Shown here piece by piece: positions 50,124-61,705 of a DNA stretch of 64,000 nt. Source of the stretch: Chthoniobacterales bacterium (GTDB taxonomy: Bacteria > Verrucomicrobiota > Verrucomicrobiia > Chthoniobacterales > Terrimicrobiaceae); the NCBI GenBank assembly GCA_014879575.1, contig JACSRU010000115.1, forward strand, positions 1 to 64,000. The letters run 5' to 3'. The notes beneath the pieces are model-generated. The model saw nothing but the letters and a program-made list of their open reading frames with translations, searched no databases and was not told the DNA's origin. Both the position numbers and the translations under genes were made by a program. Position 1 is the stretch's first letter. Every line of letters starts with the position of its first letter.

Positions 50124-50534
50124 GGGAAATCGCGATCGCGCCCGGAGATTGCCAGAAGGCCGGAAAATGGGAAACCGATTTTGAGAAAATGCAGAGGGGG
50201 TCGGTCCCATAATTTATAATTGACTCCGACCCTAGCCGAAGACGACCTCATGGCCAGATGTGTTTCCATCCCGCCACGAAAGCCTCCACATCGAAGAGGA
50301 GTGGGCGCTGCTTGGATTGGGCAACTCCATTCACCTGACCCCCGTCTGCGCGAGGCTTGTCTGCCTTGCTGAATTGCGGACATGCCCTTGATCCGCAGTA
50401 ATGAAAAATCATAACTTATGGGACCCTCTCTGCTATCCCCTCCCAAAGTAGGGGGAGTGGAGGGGGGTTATTTCGTGCATGGCGCACGGGACGCACGGTA
50501 TCTTCTCCTTCACGAATAAAAATCCCTGTCCACC
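50124..50534. other. 411-bp intergenic region holding a miniature element
   Basis: No gene is supported between the SNF2 gene and the protease gene. Most of it is a 230-bp inverted-repeat element (50198-50428). Beyond the element, a pyrimidine/purine-mirrored stretch around 50437-50467 (CCCCTCCC and GGAGGGGG) could form a hairpin. The protease promoter must lie in the last 80 bp. Confidence 0.6.
50198..50428. mobile_element. Miniature inverted-repeat (REP/MITE-like) element
   Basis: About 230 bp bounded by imperfect inverted repeats of about 21 bp: TCGGTCCCATAATTTATAAT at the left end (from 50201) and, on the other strand at the right end, AGGGTCCCATAAGTTATGAT (to 50426). The left end is itself a hairpin, with GTCGGTC (50200-50206) pairing with GACTCCGAC (50221-50229) apart from a bulge. 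The interior has no transposase. It fits a non-autonomous element or a REP unit moved by a transposase encoded elsewhere. Confidence 0.6.
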
Positions 50535-51626
50535 ATGCGCGCACTTTCCCTTCTGGGCACAGCGGCCCTCTTTTTGCTGCGGCCTCCCCACGCCCGTGCC
50601 ATCGAAATCGCTGACGGTTTCACCTACGCCAACACCACTGGCTTTGCCGCCAGTCGCGCCCTGGCCACCGATTTTACGAACTACCCCATGTTTGAAGCCG
50701 TCGGGGTGATGTATATGCATAGCGGACAGGGCACCTCCACAGGCTCCGGCACTCTCTTGAATAATGAGTGGGTGTTAACAGCCGCCCACAATTGGAATAA
50801 TTCCATAACTTCCATGGAATTTGTCGTTGCCGGACAAAAGTATTCTGCGGATATGAGCGAGCGTTTCCAGCATCCGCTATGGGATGGCGCCGTCGGCCCC
50901 TCGCAAGGCTGGGACATTGCGCTCTTCAAACTCACCGCACCCGTCACCGCCAACATCACTTTCCCGGAACTTTACACGAAGAGCGACGAAATGGGGAAGG
51001 GGGGCATCATTCTTGGCGCCGGCGATCTCGGCACGGGAACGACGCCTTGGGCGGGTCAACCGGGCGATCCCAATCCCCTGCTGGTTTATGCCGCCGCCAA
51101 TGTGGTTGACCGCCTCACCACCCAGACAAACTCCGGTTACACCGGCGGCCTCATGGCGAACGATTTCGACGGGGAATCCCTTCCCGCTCAAAACACCCTC
51201 GGAATTTCCTACCACAACAACGGGGATGCCTGGCTCTGGGACTCCGGATCAGCTATTGTCACGACGTTAAATCCTGCCGGCACAATAACCGGCAATGACA
51301 GTGCGGACGAACAATTCACCCTGGGAGGCGACATCCTCGAAGGGTCCGTGGCACCGGGCGACAGCGGCGGCCCCACATTTCTCGAAGATGGCGGCGAGTG
51401 GAAACTGGCCGGCATCACGTCATGGGGACACAATCCCTGGGACGAACTCTCCAACGGGGGAGACGGATTTCGCGGATTCTACGGCGATGTGAACTACATG
51501 ACCCGCGTGTCGCAGAATGCCGATTGGATTGCCAGTGTCATCCCCGAGCCCTCGTCCTTCGCTTTGCTCGTCGCCTTCGGAGCCGGTGCCCTGCTTTTCA
51601 TCCGGAGAAAAGGGATTCCTTGTTAG
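50535..51626 (+). CDS. Trypsin-like serine protease with PEP-CTERM sorting signal
   Basis: 363 residues. A signal peptide (about 1-22) precedes a chymotrypsin-fold protease with the triad H85 (LTAAHNW), D127 (GWDIALFKL) and S277 (PGDSGGPTF). The C-terminus has a PEP-CTERM tag: PEP at 337-339, a hydrophobic helix (about 343-356), then RRK. PEP-CTERM proteins are processed by exosortase at the inner membrane and sent to the surface or matrix in Gram-negative bacteria. No exosortase gene is nearby. It is a lone gene upstream of tRNA-Leu, with no clear partner. Confidence 0.92.
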   Translation: MRALSLLGTAALFLLRPPHARAIEIADGFTYANTTGFAASRALATDFTNYPMFEAVGVMYMHSGQGTSTGSGTLLNNEWVLTAAHNWNNSITSMEFVVAGQKYSADMSERFQHPLWDGAVGPSQGWDIALFKLTAPVTANITFPELYTKSDEMGKGGIILGAGDLGTGTTPWAGQPGDPNPLLVYAAANVVDRLTTQTNSGYTGGLMANDFDGESLPAQNTLGISYHNNGDAWLWDSGSAIVTTLNPAGTITGNDSADEQFTLGGDILEGSVAPGDSGGPTFLEDGGEWKLAGITSWGHNPWDELSNGGDGFRGFYGDVNYMTRVSQNADWIASVIPEPSSFALLVAFGAGALLFIRRKGIPC

Positions 51627-51712
51627 CGGGTGCTCGACGCGCAAATTCCCGTCGGAACCAAAGTTTTTCGAGTTTACTTGGCGGATTGATCGGGAGATAG
51701 TGTCCGCTCGTC

Positions 51713-51797
51713 GCTCACGTGGCGGAACTGGCAGACGCGTACGGCTCAGGACCGTATGGGGTAACCCTTGGAGGTTCGAATCCTCTCGTGAGCACCA
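51713..51797 (+). tRNA. tRNA-Leu (anticodon CAG)
   Basis: 85 nt including an encoded CCA. Acceptor stem GCTCACG/CGTGAGC, anticodon stem TACGG/CCGTA around loop CTCAGGA (anticodon CAG), a long variable arm (TGGGGTAACCCT) as in class II tRNAs, T arm GGAGG/CCTCT around TTCGAAT. Reads CUG codons. Confidence 0.97.
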
Positions 51798-51808
51798 ATT
51801 TTTCCGGA

Positions 51809-52561
51809 ATGCCCAATCCGCTGCCACAACAAAATCCGGAGTTCGTTCGCAGGACGTTTTCCTCGATTGCCGGACGGTATGATTTTGCGAACCATCTTTT
51901 GAGCGGGGGGCTGGATTTTCTCTGGCGTTTCCGGGTTTCGCGTTTGGTTGCCGCTTCGCAACCGTCCCGCATTTTGGATCTTGCCACCGGGAGCGGGGAT
52001 CTGGCTCTTGCCTTGCAGAAGGCCTGTCCCTCCGCACAGGTGGTCGCCGCCGATTTTTGCCTTCCGATGCTGGAAGAGGCACAAAAAAAATCCGTTGCCC
52101 ATCTGGTGCAGGCCGATGCGATGGCTCTCCCGTTTTCCGGAGCGACATTTGATGCGGTGACCGTGGCTTTCGGCCTGCGAAACATGGCCTCGTGGGAGAA
52201 GGCGCTTCAAGAAATGCACCGGGTGCTCCGCCCCGGGGGGCTGATGGTCGTGCTCGATTTTTCACTCCCTGCCAGGGGGCCGCTCCGTGAGATCTACCGT
52301 CTCTATCTTCACCACATCTTGCCGCACATCGCCGGTTGGACGACGGGTCGCGCAGAGGCCTACGAATATCTCGGGGAATCAATCGAGGCTTTCCCCCGGG
52401 GCTCAGACATGGCGGCTCTCATCGAAACATGCGGGTTTCAATGCGAGCCTCCCAACAAAATGTGCCTCGGCATCGTGTCGCTCTATGCCGCGAGAAAATC
52501 CGGACGATCGTCGCCTGGAACTCAGGCCGATCTTCCACATCTCGAAAAGCCGGGGATTTGA
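51809..52561 (+). CDS. ubiE: UbiE/MenG methyltransferase
   Basis: 250 residues. N-terminal [24 protein letters not shown] loop [16 protein letters not shown], and [26 protein letters not shown] and LDFS are the UbiE family signatures. It methylates the demethylmenaquinone or ubiquinone precursor ring. ATG 51809 follows the tRNA by 11 bp; longer upstream reading runs through the tRNA and is not coding. Whether menaquinone or ubiquinone is made cannot be told from this window. Confidence 0.93.
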   Translation: MPNPLPQQNPEFVRRTFSSIAGRYDFANHLLSGGLDFLWRFRVSRLVAASQPSRILDLATGSGDLALALQKACPSAQVVAADFCLPMLEEAQKKSVAHLVQADAMALPFSGATFDAVTVAFGLRNMASWEKALQEMHRVLRPGGLMVVLDFSLPARGPLREIYRLYLHHILPHIAGWTTGRAEAYEYLGESIEAFPRGSDMAALIETCGFQCEPPNKMCLGIVSLYAARKSGRSSPGTQADLPHLEKPGI

Positions 52562-52626
52562 TCATCAACAGGTTGTGCGGTGCCAAAAACTCGTTGGCAC
52601 GCCGTCTATGTCCCGGCCACCTCATT

Positions 52627-52639
52627 GCTGGTCCCTCCA
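52627..52639. repeat. Right-end remnant of the hairpin repeat
   Basis: GCTGGTCCCTCCA matches the right end of the element at 16-100 and 52657-52740. The remainder of this copy is missing. Confidence 0.55.
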
Positions 52640-52656
52640 GGCCAGGGTGTCACTTC

Positions 52657-52740
52657 TGGAGGGACGACCTCCGTGTCGTCCGGTTCGGGCCGTGCCATCC
52701 ACGCCAACCGCCTGCGGACCAGACGGAGCTGGTCCCTCCA
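52657..52740. repeat. Hairpin repeat element, copy 2
   Basis: 84 bp, closely similar to the copy at 16-100. Left hairpin: GGACGAC, loop CTCCGT, GTCGTCC (fully paired). Right hairpin: GGACCAG, loop ACGGAG, CTGGTCC. The G-T pair of copy 1 is replaced here by a G-C pair, a compensatory change that favours a real stem. Confidence 0.88.
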
Positions 52741-52803
52741 GGGGCACGCCGTGATTTCGGGTGCGGCGATTTGTCATCCACCCATAGCGCGAAGCGCCTC
52801 TTC

Positions 52804-52947
52804 TGGAGGGATGACCTTTGCTGGCCTGCGGCCACCCTTCGGGTTGTTCTTTCGAGCAAGCTGTCTCGCTTCGCTCGGCTGTGTCGTCCGCCTCGGGCGG
52901 TGTTCATCCGCACCAACCTCCCATGGACCAGACAGAGCTGGTCCCTC
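52804..52947. repeat. Hairpin repeat element, copy 3 (expanded)
   Basis: Begins TGGAGGGATGACCT and ends GGACCAGACAGAGCTGGTCCCTC. The left hairpin loop is expanded by about 60 bp, inserted between GATGACCT and TGTCGTCC. The inserted sequence carries further short inverted segments (CTCGCTTCGCTCGG). Confidence 0.75.
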
Positions 52948-53015
52948 GTGCGCGATTTCGGGCAGGGGGGATGTTCTTCCATTTCTGTGAAAAACCGGAT
53001 AGAGGTCGAGCCACC

Positions 53016-53984
53016 ATGCCGGAATCGTTCCCATTGGTTTCCATCGTTACGCCGATTTTCAACGAAGCCGGGAATGTTGCGCTCCTCGCATCCCGGCTTG
53101 TTGAGGTTTTCCAGGCACATCCGGAAGTTTCCTGGGAATGGGTGGCCGTTGATGACGGGAGCACAGACGGGACGGAATCGAAGCTGCGGGAAGTGATAAA
53201 TGCCGCCCCCCGGTGGCAATTGATTCAATTGTCGAGAAACTTTGGCCAGCAATCCGCCTTGCGGGCCGGGCTCGATGCGGCTTCGGGAGGGGCGGTGATT
53301 TTCCTGGATGCCGACCTCCAGGATCCCCCCGGCCTGATCCCGGAAATGGTCGCACGTTGGAAGGCGGGGGCGAAGGTTGTTTTTGCCGTCCGGCGCTCGC
53401 GCGGCGAATCCCGTGCCCGCCAGTTTCTTGTTTCCCTTTTTCACCGTTGCTTTCATGCACTCGCCGGCGGAAGGATGCCATTGGACAGTGGGAACTTCGG
53501 GCTCTGCGACCGGGAGGTCGCCGACATCCTGCGCAAACTGCCCGAGCACGATGCCTTTCTCCCGGCCCTCCGTGCATGGACCGGCTTCCCGGCGGCGGTG
53601 GTCGAATACGACAGGTTGTCGCGTCACTCCGGCAGCGGACTCCCGCTGCTCAAATTGGCGGGCTTTGCCTGGAGTGCCGTCACCGCCTTCAGCGATCTGC
53701 CGCTCCGTTTGATCTTTCTGGCAGGGCTGGTGATTTCCAGTGTGGGCTTCGCGTATGGAGCCATCCTTTTCGCCCAGCGCATTCTTCAGTTTTTTGGGTT
53801 TTTCAAGGAGCTGGAGGTGCTGGGATTTACCACCGTGGCGGTCGCCGTTTTTTTCATGGGAGGGGTTCAGCTCCTTTCGCTTGGCATCATCGGCGAATAT
53901 CTCGCCCGCATCTACCGGGAGGCAAAGGGGCGCCCACACTTCATCGTTGCCCGGCGGGAATCCGGAGGAAAGGACATCCCATGA
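53016..53984 (+). CDS. Family 2 glycosyltransferase (polyprenyl-phosphate type)
   Basis: 322 residues. The nucleotide-binding VSIVTPIFNEAGNV and AVDDGSTDGTE precede the metal motif FLDADLQDPPGLI, and two transmembrane helices lie in about 232-305 (IFLAGLVISSVGFAYGAILF and VAVAVFFMGGVQLLSLGII). This is the GtrB/ArnC/DPMS layout, which puts a sugar on undecaprenyl phosphate. The stop codon overlaps the start of the membrane glycosyltransferase gene (ATGA), so its lipid-linked sugar is probably that enzyme's donor. Confidence 0.9.
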   Translation: MPESFPLVSIVTPIFNEAGNVALLASRLVEVFQAHPEVSWEWVAVDDGSTDGTESKLREVINAAPRWQLIQLSRNFGQQSALRAGLDAASGGAVIFLDADLQDPPGLIPEMVARWKAGAKVVFAVRRSRGESRARQFLVSLFHRCFHALAGGRMPLDSGNFGLCDREVADILRKLPEHDAFLPALRAWTGFPAAVVEYDRLSRHSGSGLPLLKLAGFAWSAVTAFSDLPLRLIFLAGLVISSVGFAYGAILFAQRILQFFGFFKELEVLGFTTVAVAVFFMGGVQLLSLGIIGEYLARIYREAKGRPHFIVARRESGGKDIP

Positions 53985-55549
53985 CGAACGCATCCCCTGG
54001 GTTCCGACGGCCCCGGCTCGCCGCCCTCTCTCCCGTCCTTTGGGCAGTGATCAGCTTTGCCCTGCTCCTCGTCCCGCTGAGCAATGACAGCATTGACATG
54101 GATGAATCCCAGACATGGGATTACGCGCGACTTGGCACGTTTTCGGAGTTTTGCCACGAACTCCAAACCGACAACAACTCGGAATCCCAGATGCCTCTGG
54201 GAATGTTCTCCTTCTGGGCCTGGACCCGGGTCTTTGGGACAAGCGAGCTGGGGATGCGCTCCCTGAATCTTGTGTGGGCGGCCGTCATTTTGGCGGCTTT
54301 CGCGCAGGTCGGACGCCAGCTTTCCATTGCCTGGCTCCCCCTCCTCTTTGCGATCCAACCCTTCACATGGTATTGCATGAACTACGCCCGGACCCCTCTC
54401 ATGCAGATGGCGGGAGGAGCCCTTCTGCTCGCGGGAGTGGTGGGGTATTTTCGCGGACGGCAATGCGGCGAATGGGTCGGACTGAATCTGTGCATCGGCG
54501 CCATCCTTCTTTGCGGTGCCAGCATGCTGGGCCTCATTCCCCTGAGCGCGATTGTGGCGGGGCTTTTTGTTCATGGAGTTCTGAGGAAGATCCGGATGTC
54601 AGTCGCCGGAAAATTCCTCATCCTCTTCACGCTCGCCATTCTGTCCGCTCTGGGTGCCTACTATGCCTCGACCCTCTTCCGGGGAGCCGGTGGGGCAAAG
54701 CTCTGGGCTGTGTCCCCCGCCAATATCCTGTATGTCGGCTATGAGTTTTTGGGATTCCAGGGACTCGGTCCCGGACGCCAGGATTTGCGGGCGATCATCA
54801 AGGGATTTGTCCCCGCAAGGGATTTGCTCCCCTTCCTCTCCGGTCTGCTTGTCCTTGCCGCCGCCTATTTTTGCATTCTTGTTGTGGCCTTCAAATCCTG
54901 GACGACACGAACCATCCAAGCCTCCTTAAAGAAAACGCAGGCGACCCCTCCGACGGAAAGCAAACGCCACCTGTTCCCGCTTTGGCTGATGAGTGTGGGC
55001 GTGCCGATTCTGAGCGGCGGGCTTCTTTATCTGCTTGCGACGGTTGTGGGTTTTCCCTTCTGGGGAAGGCATCTGTCGGGGGCATTCCCCTTCTGGATTG
55101 TGGCTTTGGCCATCACCATTTTCTGGGCCCGCCAGGGAATTTGGAGAAGGGTGGGACGACTTGCCACCGCCGGGCTCCTCCTCCTCCTGCTCCTCTCCTC
55201 ACTCCTGGTCCGCTTTGCGCCCATCCACCACCATGATGACTACCGCGGGGCGGTCGCCGAAGCCCGGCGACTTTCCTCCCAGGAAAAAATTGTCTGGTGG
55301 GTCGCCGACCATTCCGGTGGCGCCTACTATGGTCTGCCCTTCGCCAAAACCTTCACCAACTTGCCCGGAGAAATTCAGTTTTCCATGAATCGCACCCTCC
55401 CGGGAACCCCGGGGGCGGTCATCATTTCCCGCCCCGACAACTTCGATGCCCTCGGCACATCCACACGCCTGCTCGCCTCAGGTGCCTACAAAAAAACACG
55501 GACCCTGAAATCCTTTGAGGTTTGGGAAAAAATCCCGTCACCCCGATAA
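53981..55549 (+). CDS. Membrane glycosyltransferase (ArnT/PMT-like, GT-C)
   Basis: 522 residues with about 10-12 transmembrane helices. The first periplasmic loop has the acidic motif SIDMDESQTWDYAR, with the Asp/Glu pair expected of GT-C enzymes. These enzymes move sugars from polyprenyl-phosphate donors to periplasmic acceptors (lipid A, proteins or polysaccharides). It follows the family 2 glycosyltransferase with a 4-bp overlap. Its acceptor is unknown. Confidence 0.8.
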   Translation: MTNASPGFRRPRLAALSPVLWAVISFALLLVPLSNDSIDMDESQTWDYARLGTFSEFCHELQTDNNSESQMPLGMFSFWAWTRVFGTSELGMRSLNLVWAAVILAAFAQVGRQLSIAWLPLLFAIQPFTWYCMNYARTPLMQMAGGALLLAGVVGYFRGRQCGEWVGLNLCIGAILLCGASMLGLIPLSAIVAGLFVHGVLRKIRMSVAGKFLILFTLAILSALGAYYASTLFRGAGGAKLWAVSPANILYVGYEFLGFQGLGPGRQDLRAIIKGFVPARDLLPFLSGLLVLAAAYFCILVVAFKSWTTRTIQASLKKTQATPPTESKRHLFPLWLMSVGVPILSGGLLYLLATVVGFPFWGRHLSGAFPFWIVALAITIFWARQGIWRRVGRLATAGLLLLLLLSSLLVRFAPIHHHDDYRGAVAEARRLSSQEKIVWWVADHSGGAYYGLPFAKTFTNLPGEIQFSMNRTLPGTPGAVIISRPDNFDALGTSTRLLASGAYKKTRTLKSFEVWEKIPSPR

Positions 55550-55877
55550 AGTTCCGGAAGATGCCCGCAGTGCCACGGCGCATGGAGGGCGGGTGGTCGT
55601 GGACGCTTTGGCCCGGGAGATCTGCTGCGGCCTCTCAGGCGGCGTCTGCCCCCAGCGAAAGGGAGATCGTCAGAAAGCGCAAAATAGCACTTGCGTTGCA
55701 GGCCGAATTTCCCTCATCTTCGCCGTGATCGTTTTGAAGAAAAGTTGAATACGCATTTATTTATTCGCAAAAGCTGATTCCTGCCGTGCATGAATCCAAC
55801 TTTTCCTGCTGCCCTGTGCAGCACACTGTTCGCGACCATCAGGACACGAGCGCACTCATACCAACCCCGGAGGCCCT
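55550..55877. other. 328-bp region upstream of infC
   Basis: No protein gene is supported here. It includes the infC leader and promoter region, an AT-rich stretch (about 55733-55775), and the GGAGG ribosome site at 55869-55873. A weak -35-like TTGAAG lies at about 55733. Open frames crossing it show no family features. Confidence 0.45.
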
Positions 55878-56450
55878 ATTAACTTAAAGGATATTCGAAT
55901 CAATGAACGGATCCGCGCCCGCGAGGTGCGCGTGATCATTGCATCAACCAACGAGCAACTGGGCGTGATGCGCCTGGATGAGGCCATTCGCAAGGCCCGC
56001 AGCATGGGTCTGGACCTGGTGGAAATCGCGCCAAACGCCCAGCCTCCCGTCTGCCGGATCGTGGATTTCGGAAAATTCCGTTACGACCTTTCCAAGCAGG
56101 AGAAGGACAAAAAACAGTCGGCCACGAAGGTCAAGGAAATCAAATTCCGCGTGAATATCGACGAGCATGACTACCTGACCAAGGTGCGGCATGCGGAGGA
56201 CTTTCTGGACAAGGGAAACAAGGTCAAAGTCCATCTTCAGTTCCGCGGACGCGAGATGGCCCACCAAGATCTTGGGATTTTGGTCGTGAAACGCGTGCGC
56301 GAGGATCTCGCGGGAATGGCCCATGTGGACATGGAGCCAAAGCTCGTCGGTCGCGCCATCGGCATGACACTCAGCCCCCTGCCTGTCGGCAAAAGGCACC
56401 GGAAGTTCACAAAACAGGGCGAAATCCTCGAAGACGATCCTACAGAGTGA
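55878..56450 (+). CDS. infC: Translation initiation factor IF-3, AUU start
   Basis: 190 residues. Conserved IF-3 sequence continues upstream of the first GTG (55926): INERIRAREVRVI is family-typical and begins well before it. In frame upstream are ATT codons at 55878 and 55893; the first has GGAGG 4 nt before it. infC genes classically begin with AUU, which allows IF-3 to control its own translation by rejecting the non-standard codon. The body shows VIDFGKFRYD-type (IVDFGKFRYDL), EIKFRVNIDEHDYLTK and VHLQFRGREM segments. The stop codon overlaps the HAD gene start. rpmI and rplT do not follow. Confidence 0.9.
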   Translation: MNLKDIRINERIRAREVRVIIASTNEQLGVMRLDEAIRKARSMGLDLVEIAPNAQPPVCRIVDFGKFRYDLSKQEKDKKQSATKVKEIKFRVNIDEHDYLTKVRHAEDFLDKGNKVKVHLQFRGREMAHQDLGILVVKRVREDLAGMAHVDMEPKLVGRAIGMTLSPLPVGKRHRKFTKQGEILEDDPTE

Positions 56451-57139
56451 TGGCGAGCGGTGCCCGGCTTTTTCTTTTCGACATCGACGGAACACTGATC
56501 ACCTCCGGAGGAGCCGGAGAGGCGGCGCTGATCCAGGCGATGGCTTCGCGGTTTGGGATTCTCGAAGACATGTGCGACATCACTCTTGCCGGAGCCACGG
56601 ATGTCCTGATCGCTGCGTCCCTCCTGAAAAAACACGGGCTGGAACCCTCGCCGCCAAATATCGCCGCCCTCTTGGACAGCTATCTGCACCACTTAAGGGA
56701 CCGCCTGCCGAAGCATGATGGGCGCGTGTTGCCCGGCATTGTTCTTCTGCTCGATGCGCTCAAACACCGTCCGGAGACCGTCGTCGCACTTCTCACCGGC
56801 AACCTGGTCAAAGGCGCCGAGATCAAGCTCAGCCACTATGGCGTCTGGGACTATTTCGAGTTCGGTGCCTTTGCCGACGATCACCACGACCGCAACGAAC
56901 TCGGGAAATTCGCACAGGCCCGAGCCGAAGAAAAACATGGCATCCCGTTCCCGCCATCGAAAACCTTCGTCATTGGCGATACGCCAAAAGATATCGAATG
57001 CGGCAAGGCCATCGGTGCCAAAACGGTCGCCATCGCAACCGGCATCTATGACAGCGATTCCCTGGCGAAACACGCCCCGGATTTTCTTTTCGAAAACCTT
57101 CAAAATACCGAAGCCGTCCTCGACGCCCTTTATTCCTGA
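56450..57139 (+). CDS. HAD-superfamily phosphatase
   Basis: 229 residues. Motif I FLFDIDGTLITSGGAG, motif II LLTGNLVKGA and motif III/IV FVIGDTPKDIECGKAIGAKT define a phosphoglycolate-phosphatase-like HAD enzyme with a helical cap. Its ATG shares a base with the infC stop codon (TGATG), so translation is coupled. The substrate is unknown. Confidence 0.9.
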   Translation: MASGARLFLFDIDGTLITSGGAGEAALIQAMASRFGILEDMCDITLAGATDVLIAASLLKKHGLEPSPPNIAALLDSYLHHLRDRLPKHDGRVLPGIVLLLDALKHRPETVVALLTGNLVKGAEIKLSHYGVWDYFEFGAFADDHHDRNELGKFAQARAEEKHGIPFPPSKTFVIGDTPKDIECGKAIGAKTVAIATGIYDSDSLAKHAPDFLFENLQNTEAVLDALYS

Positions 57140-57227
57140 GAAATTTCCCGAATAGTTTACTTTGATATAACCCACTTATTACCAGAAAGTTATATATCTA
57201 TTCCTCGGAAATTTAAAAGAAATCCGT

Positions 57228-57255
57228 TTGACATTTCTTGCGGGATTTTCATTAT
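57228..57255 (+). promoter_or_regulatory. Promoter with consensus -35, leaderless-type spacing
   Basis: TTGACA (57228-57233) is a perfect -35, and CATTAT (57250-57255) is a 4/6 -10 at 16-bp spacing. The ATG of the 70-residue gene is at 57265, only 9 nt after the -10, so transcription would begin within a few nt of the start codon. The upstream region is AT-rich. Confidence 0.6.
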
Positions 57256-57264
57256 GCGCTGCAA

Positions 57265-57477
57265 ATGAGCTCCCAGAAGAATGAGAGTGCCGACCTTGTG
57301 AAGAACTCGGTTCTCTACAAAGAGTTTCTCGCCGAGAGGGAGGAAATCCTCCGACACAAGTGGATTGAAAGTGAAAAAGTGGGGCAGGATATCGGATTTG
57401 AGCGGGCCCTTTTGGAGTGGATCGTCAAATATCGCTCCGCTTGGCGAACCAACCGCACCCGTCAGGTCAAGGCTTAA
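57265..57477 (+). CDS. Small uncharacterised protein, 70 residues
   Basis: Starts MSSQKNES, with a charged helical core: LYKEFLAEREEILRHKWIES, then DIGFERALLEWIVKYRSAWR. No membrane helix. The dense, even composition and a strong dedicated promoter support a real gene, but no family is recognised with confidence. It precedes pyrR by 57 bp and is probably separate from the pyrimidine operon. Confidence 0.7.
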   Translation: MSSQKNESADLVKNSVLYKEFLAEREEILRHKWIESEKVGQDIGFERALLEWIVKYRSAWRTNRTRQVKA

Positions 57478-57534
57478 GCTCCCTGATATTTCGTGACCTT
57501 TAATGTGCTCCCGAGAGGGCACGAAGGAGACCTA

Positions 57535-58077
57535 TTGAAAGAGACAGAACGCATCGAAATGGATGCGGACGCCATCCAGAAGGCGATCCGCCGGATGGCT
57601 CATGAAATCATCGAGCGGCATCCGAGTTTGGAAACCCTGGTGCTTGCGGGAATTCCGACACGGGGCGTGGAAGTGGCCCGGCGCCTTGTCGAGCACATCG
57701 AAAAGATCGAGCACAGGCGTCCGTTTTTGGCCACCCTCGATATTTCGATGCACCGGGACGACCTTTCGACGCGCGGAAAAGTCACGGTGCCCGTGCCCAC
57801 GCAACTGCCGGTGGATCTCGATGGGCGCGCGCTTGTCATCGTGGACGACGTTTTTTTCACAGGGCGAAGTTGCCGGGCGGCCCTCGATGCGCTGGCCTCG
57901 TTTGGACGGCCTTCGCAAATCCAACTGGCCGTCCTCGTGGACCGGGGGCATCGGGAGCTTCCGATTCGCGCGGACTTTGTCGGGAAAAACCTTCCCACCA
58001 GCCGGCGCGAAAGGATCCGGGTCCGCTTTGAAACCCTCGACCATGTTCCGGATTCCGTAAAGGTGGTGACGCCATGA
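57535..58077 (+). CDS. pyrR: PyrR, pyrimidine operon attenuator/uracil phosphoribosyltransferase
   Basis: 180 residues with a TTG start. AAGGAG (57524-57529) lies 5 nt before the TTG at 57535, and the resulting length is exactly normal for PyrR, so the longer GTG-initiated version (57493) is less likely. The PRPP loop [13 protein letters not shown] (100-112) and [14 protein letters not shown] fit the family. PyrR binds the operon mRNA with UMP in many bacteria, and some act as uracil phosphoribosyltransferase. The stop overlaps pyrB (ATGA). Confidence 0.93.
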   Translation: MKETERIEMDADAIQKAIRRMAHEIIERHPSLETLVLAGIPTRGVEVARRLVEHIEKIEHRRPFLATLDISMHRDDLSTRGKVTVPVPTQLPVDLDGRALVIVDDVFFTGRSCRAALDALASFGRPSQIQLAVLVDRGHRELPIRADFVGKNLPTSRRERIRVRFETLDHVPDSVKVVTP

Positions 58078-59005
58078 AAACCTGGACACGCAAGGATTTG
58101 ATCGGACTCGATGACCTCAATCCGGAAGAAATCCAGTTCCTCCTGGACACGGCGACGGCCTTCAAGGGCGTCGGAGAGCGGAGCCTGAAAAAAGTTCCCG
58201 CCCTCCGCGGCAAGACGCTCGTAAATTTTTTTGTGGAGCCAAGCACGCGCACGCGCACCTCGTTCGAGATCGCCGCCATGCGGCTGAGCGCGGATGTTGT
58301 CAACATTACGGCCACGGCTTCGAGCCTGCAAAAAGGCGAGACCCTCAAGGACACGGCCCGGAATCTGCAGGCTCTGCACGCCGACATCATTGTCCTGCGC
58401 CACAGCTCCGCCGGCTCACCGCGCTTTCTGGCCGGGCACCTGGAGTCCTGCATTATTAACGCGGGGGATGGCTCGCACGAACACCCCACGCAGGGGTTGC
58501 TGGATATTTTTACGATGAGGGAAAAGCACGGACGCATTGCCGGACTCAATGTGCTGATCGTCGGCGATATTCTTTTCAGCCGGGTCGCGCGTTCCAACAT
58601 CCACGGACTCGTCAAATTGGGGGCGAAGGTGACCCTTGTCGGCCCGACGACACTCGTTCCCTCCGGATTCGAAAAACTGGGCGTGCGGATCGTCCACCGG
58701 CTGGACGAGGTGATCGAGGAGGCGGATGTGATCAACCTTCTCCGCATCCAGCACGAACGCCAACGGAAGGAATATTTTCCCGGGCTCGGAGAATACATCT
58801 CACTTTTCGGTCTCACCAAGGCGCGCGCGGCGCGTCTCAAACCCGGATGTCTGGTCATGCACCCGGGTCCGATCAACCGCGGTGTCGAAATCGACAGCGA
58901 GGTCGCGGACGGGGAGCGCAGTGTCATTCTGGAACAGGTGACCAACGGGATCGCCGTCCGCATGGCCGTTCTCTACTTGTGCGCCGGGGGCGCCGGACTT
59001 CCGAC

Positions 59006-59009
<4 letters not shown>
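58074..59009 (+). CDS. pyrB: Aspartate carbamoyltransferase catalytic subunit
   Basis: 311 residues. The carbamoyl-phosphate motif [39 protein letters not shown] and MHPGPINRG are classic ATCase segments. It catalyses the first committed step of pyrimidine synthesis. No pyrI is found nearby. It overlaps pyrR and pyrC by 4 bp at each end (ATGA), forming a tightly coupled operon. Confidence 0.96.
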
Positions 59010-61478
<2,469 letters not shown>

Positions 61479-61705
61479 GACCCGTTCTATACAAAAACTC
61501 CGCTCCAGCGTAACGCGTTGCCGGAAGTCCAAAATCGTCACAGGTCAACTAATGGAGAAGGAATCCTGCTCCAACAGGACGGAGATACTGGTGGCAAGGC
61601 GCAAGAGAAATCCCTGTTGCCTGGCAAAGTTCCAAAGGGAAAAAATCCGGAGATGGTGGATGAAAAAGGGAGGCGTTGTTGCCGGCAAGCTGATAGGAGA
61701 AAACG

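Larger units (their letters stand above)
52562..53015. other. 454-bp intergenic region filled with hairpin repeats
   Basis: No protein gene is seen between ubiE and the glycosyltransferase. The region carries a short repeat remnant (52627-52639), one full hairpin repeat (52657-52740) and one expanded copy (52804-52947). The open frames crossing it are repeat-derived. Confidence 0.75.

Noticed and set aside
51719-51808. Start of ubiE inside the tRNA
   Set aside because: The 30 extra codons are tRNA-Leu sequence; the family starts near MPNPLPQQN at 51809.
53213-53980. N-terminal extension of the membrane glycosyltransferase
   Set aside because: It overlaps the family 2 glycosyltransferase gene in another frame; the ATG at 53981 with ATGA overlap is clearly the start.
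61479-61705. Small gene between tgt and the uracil-DNA glycosylase
   Set aside because: Short Lys/Arg-rich frames are present but lack a ribosome site, family likeness or consistent composition.
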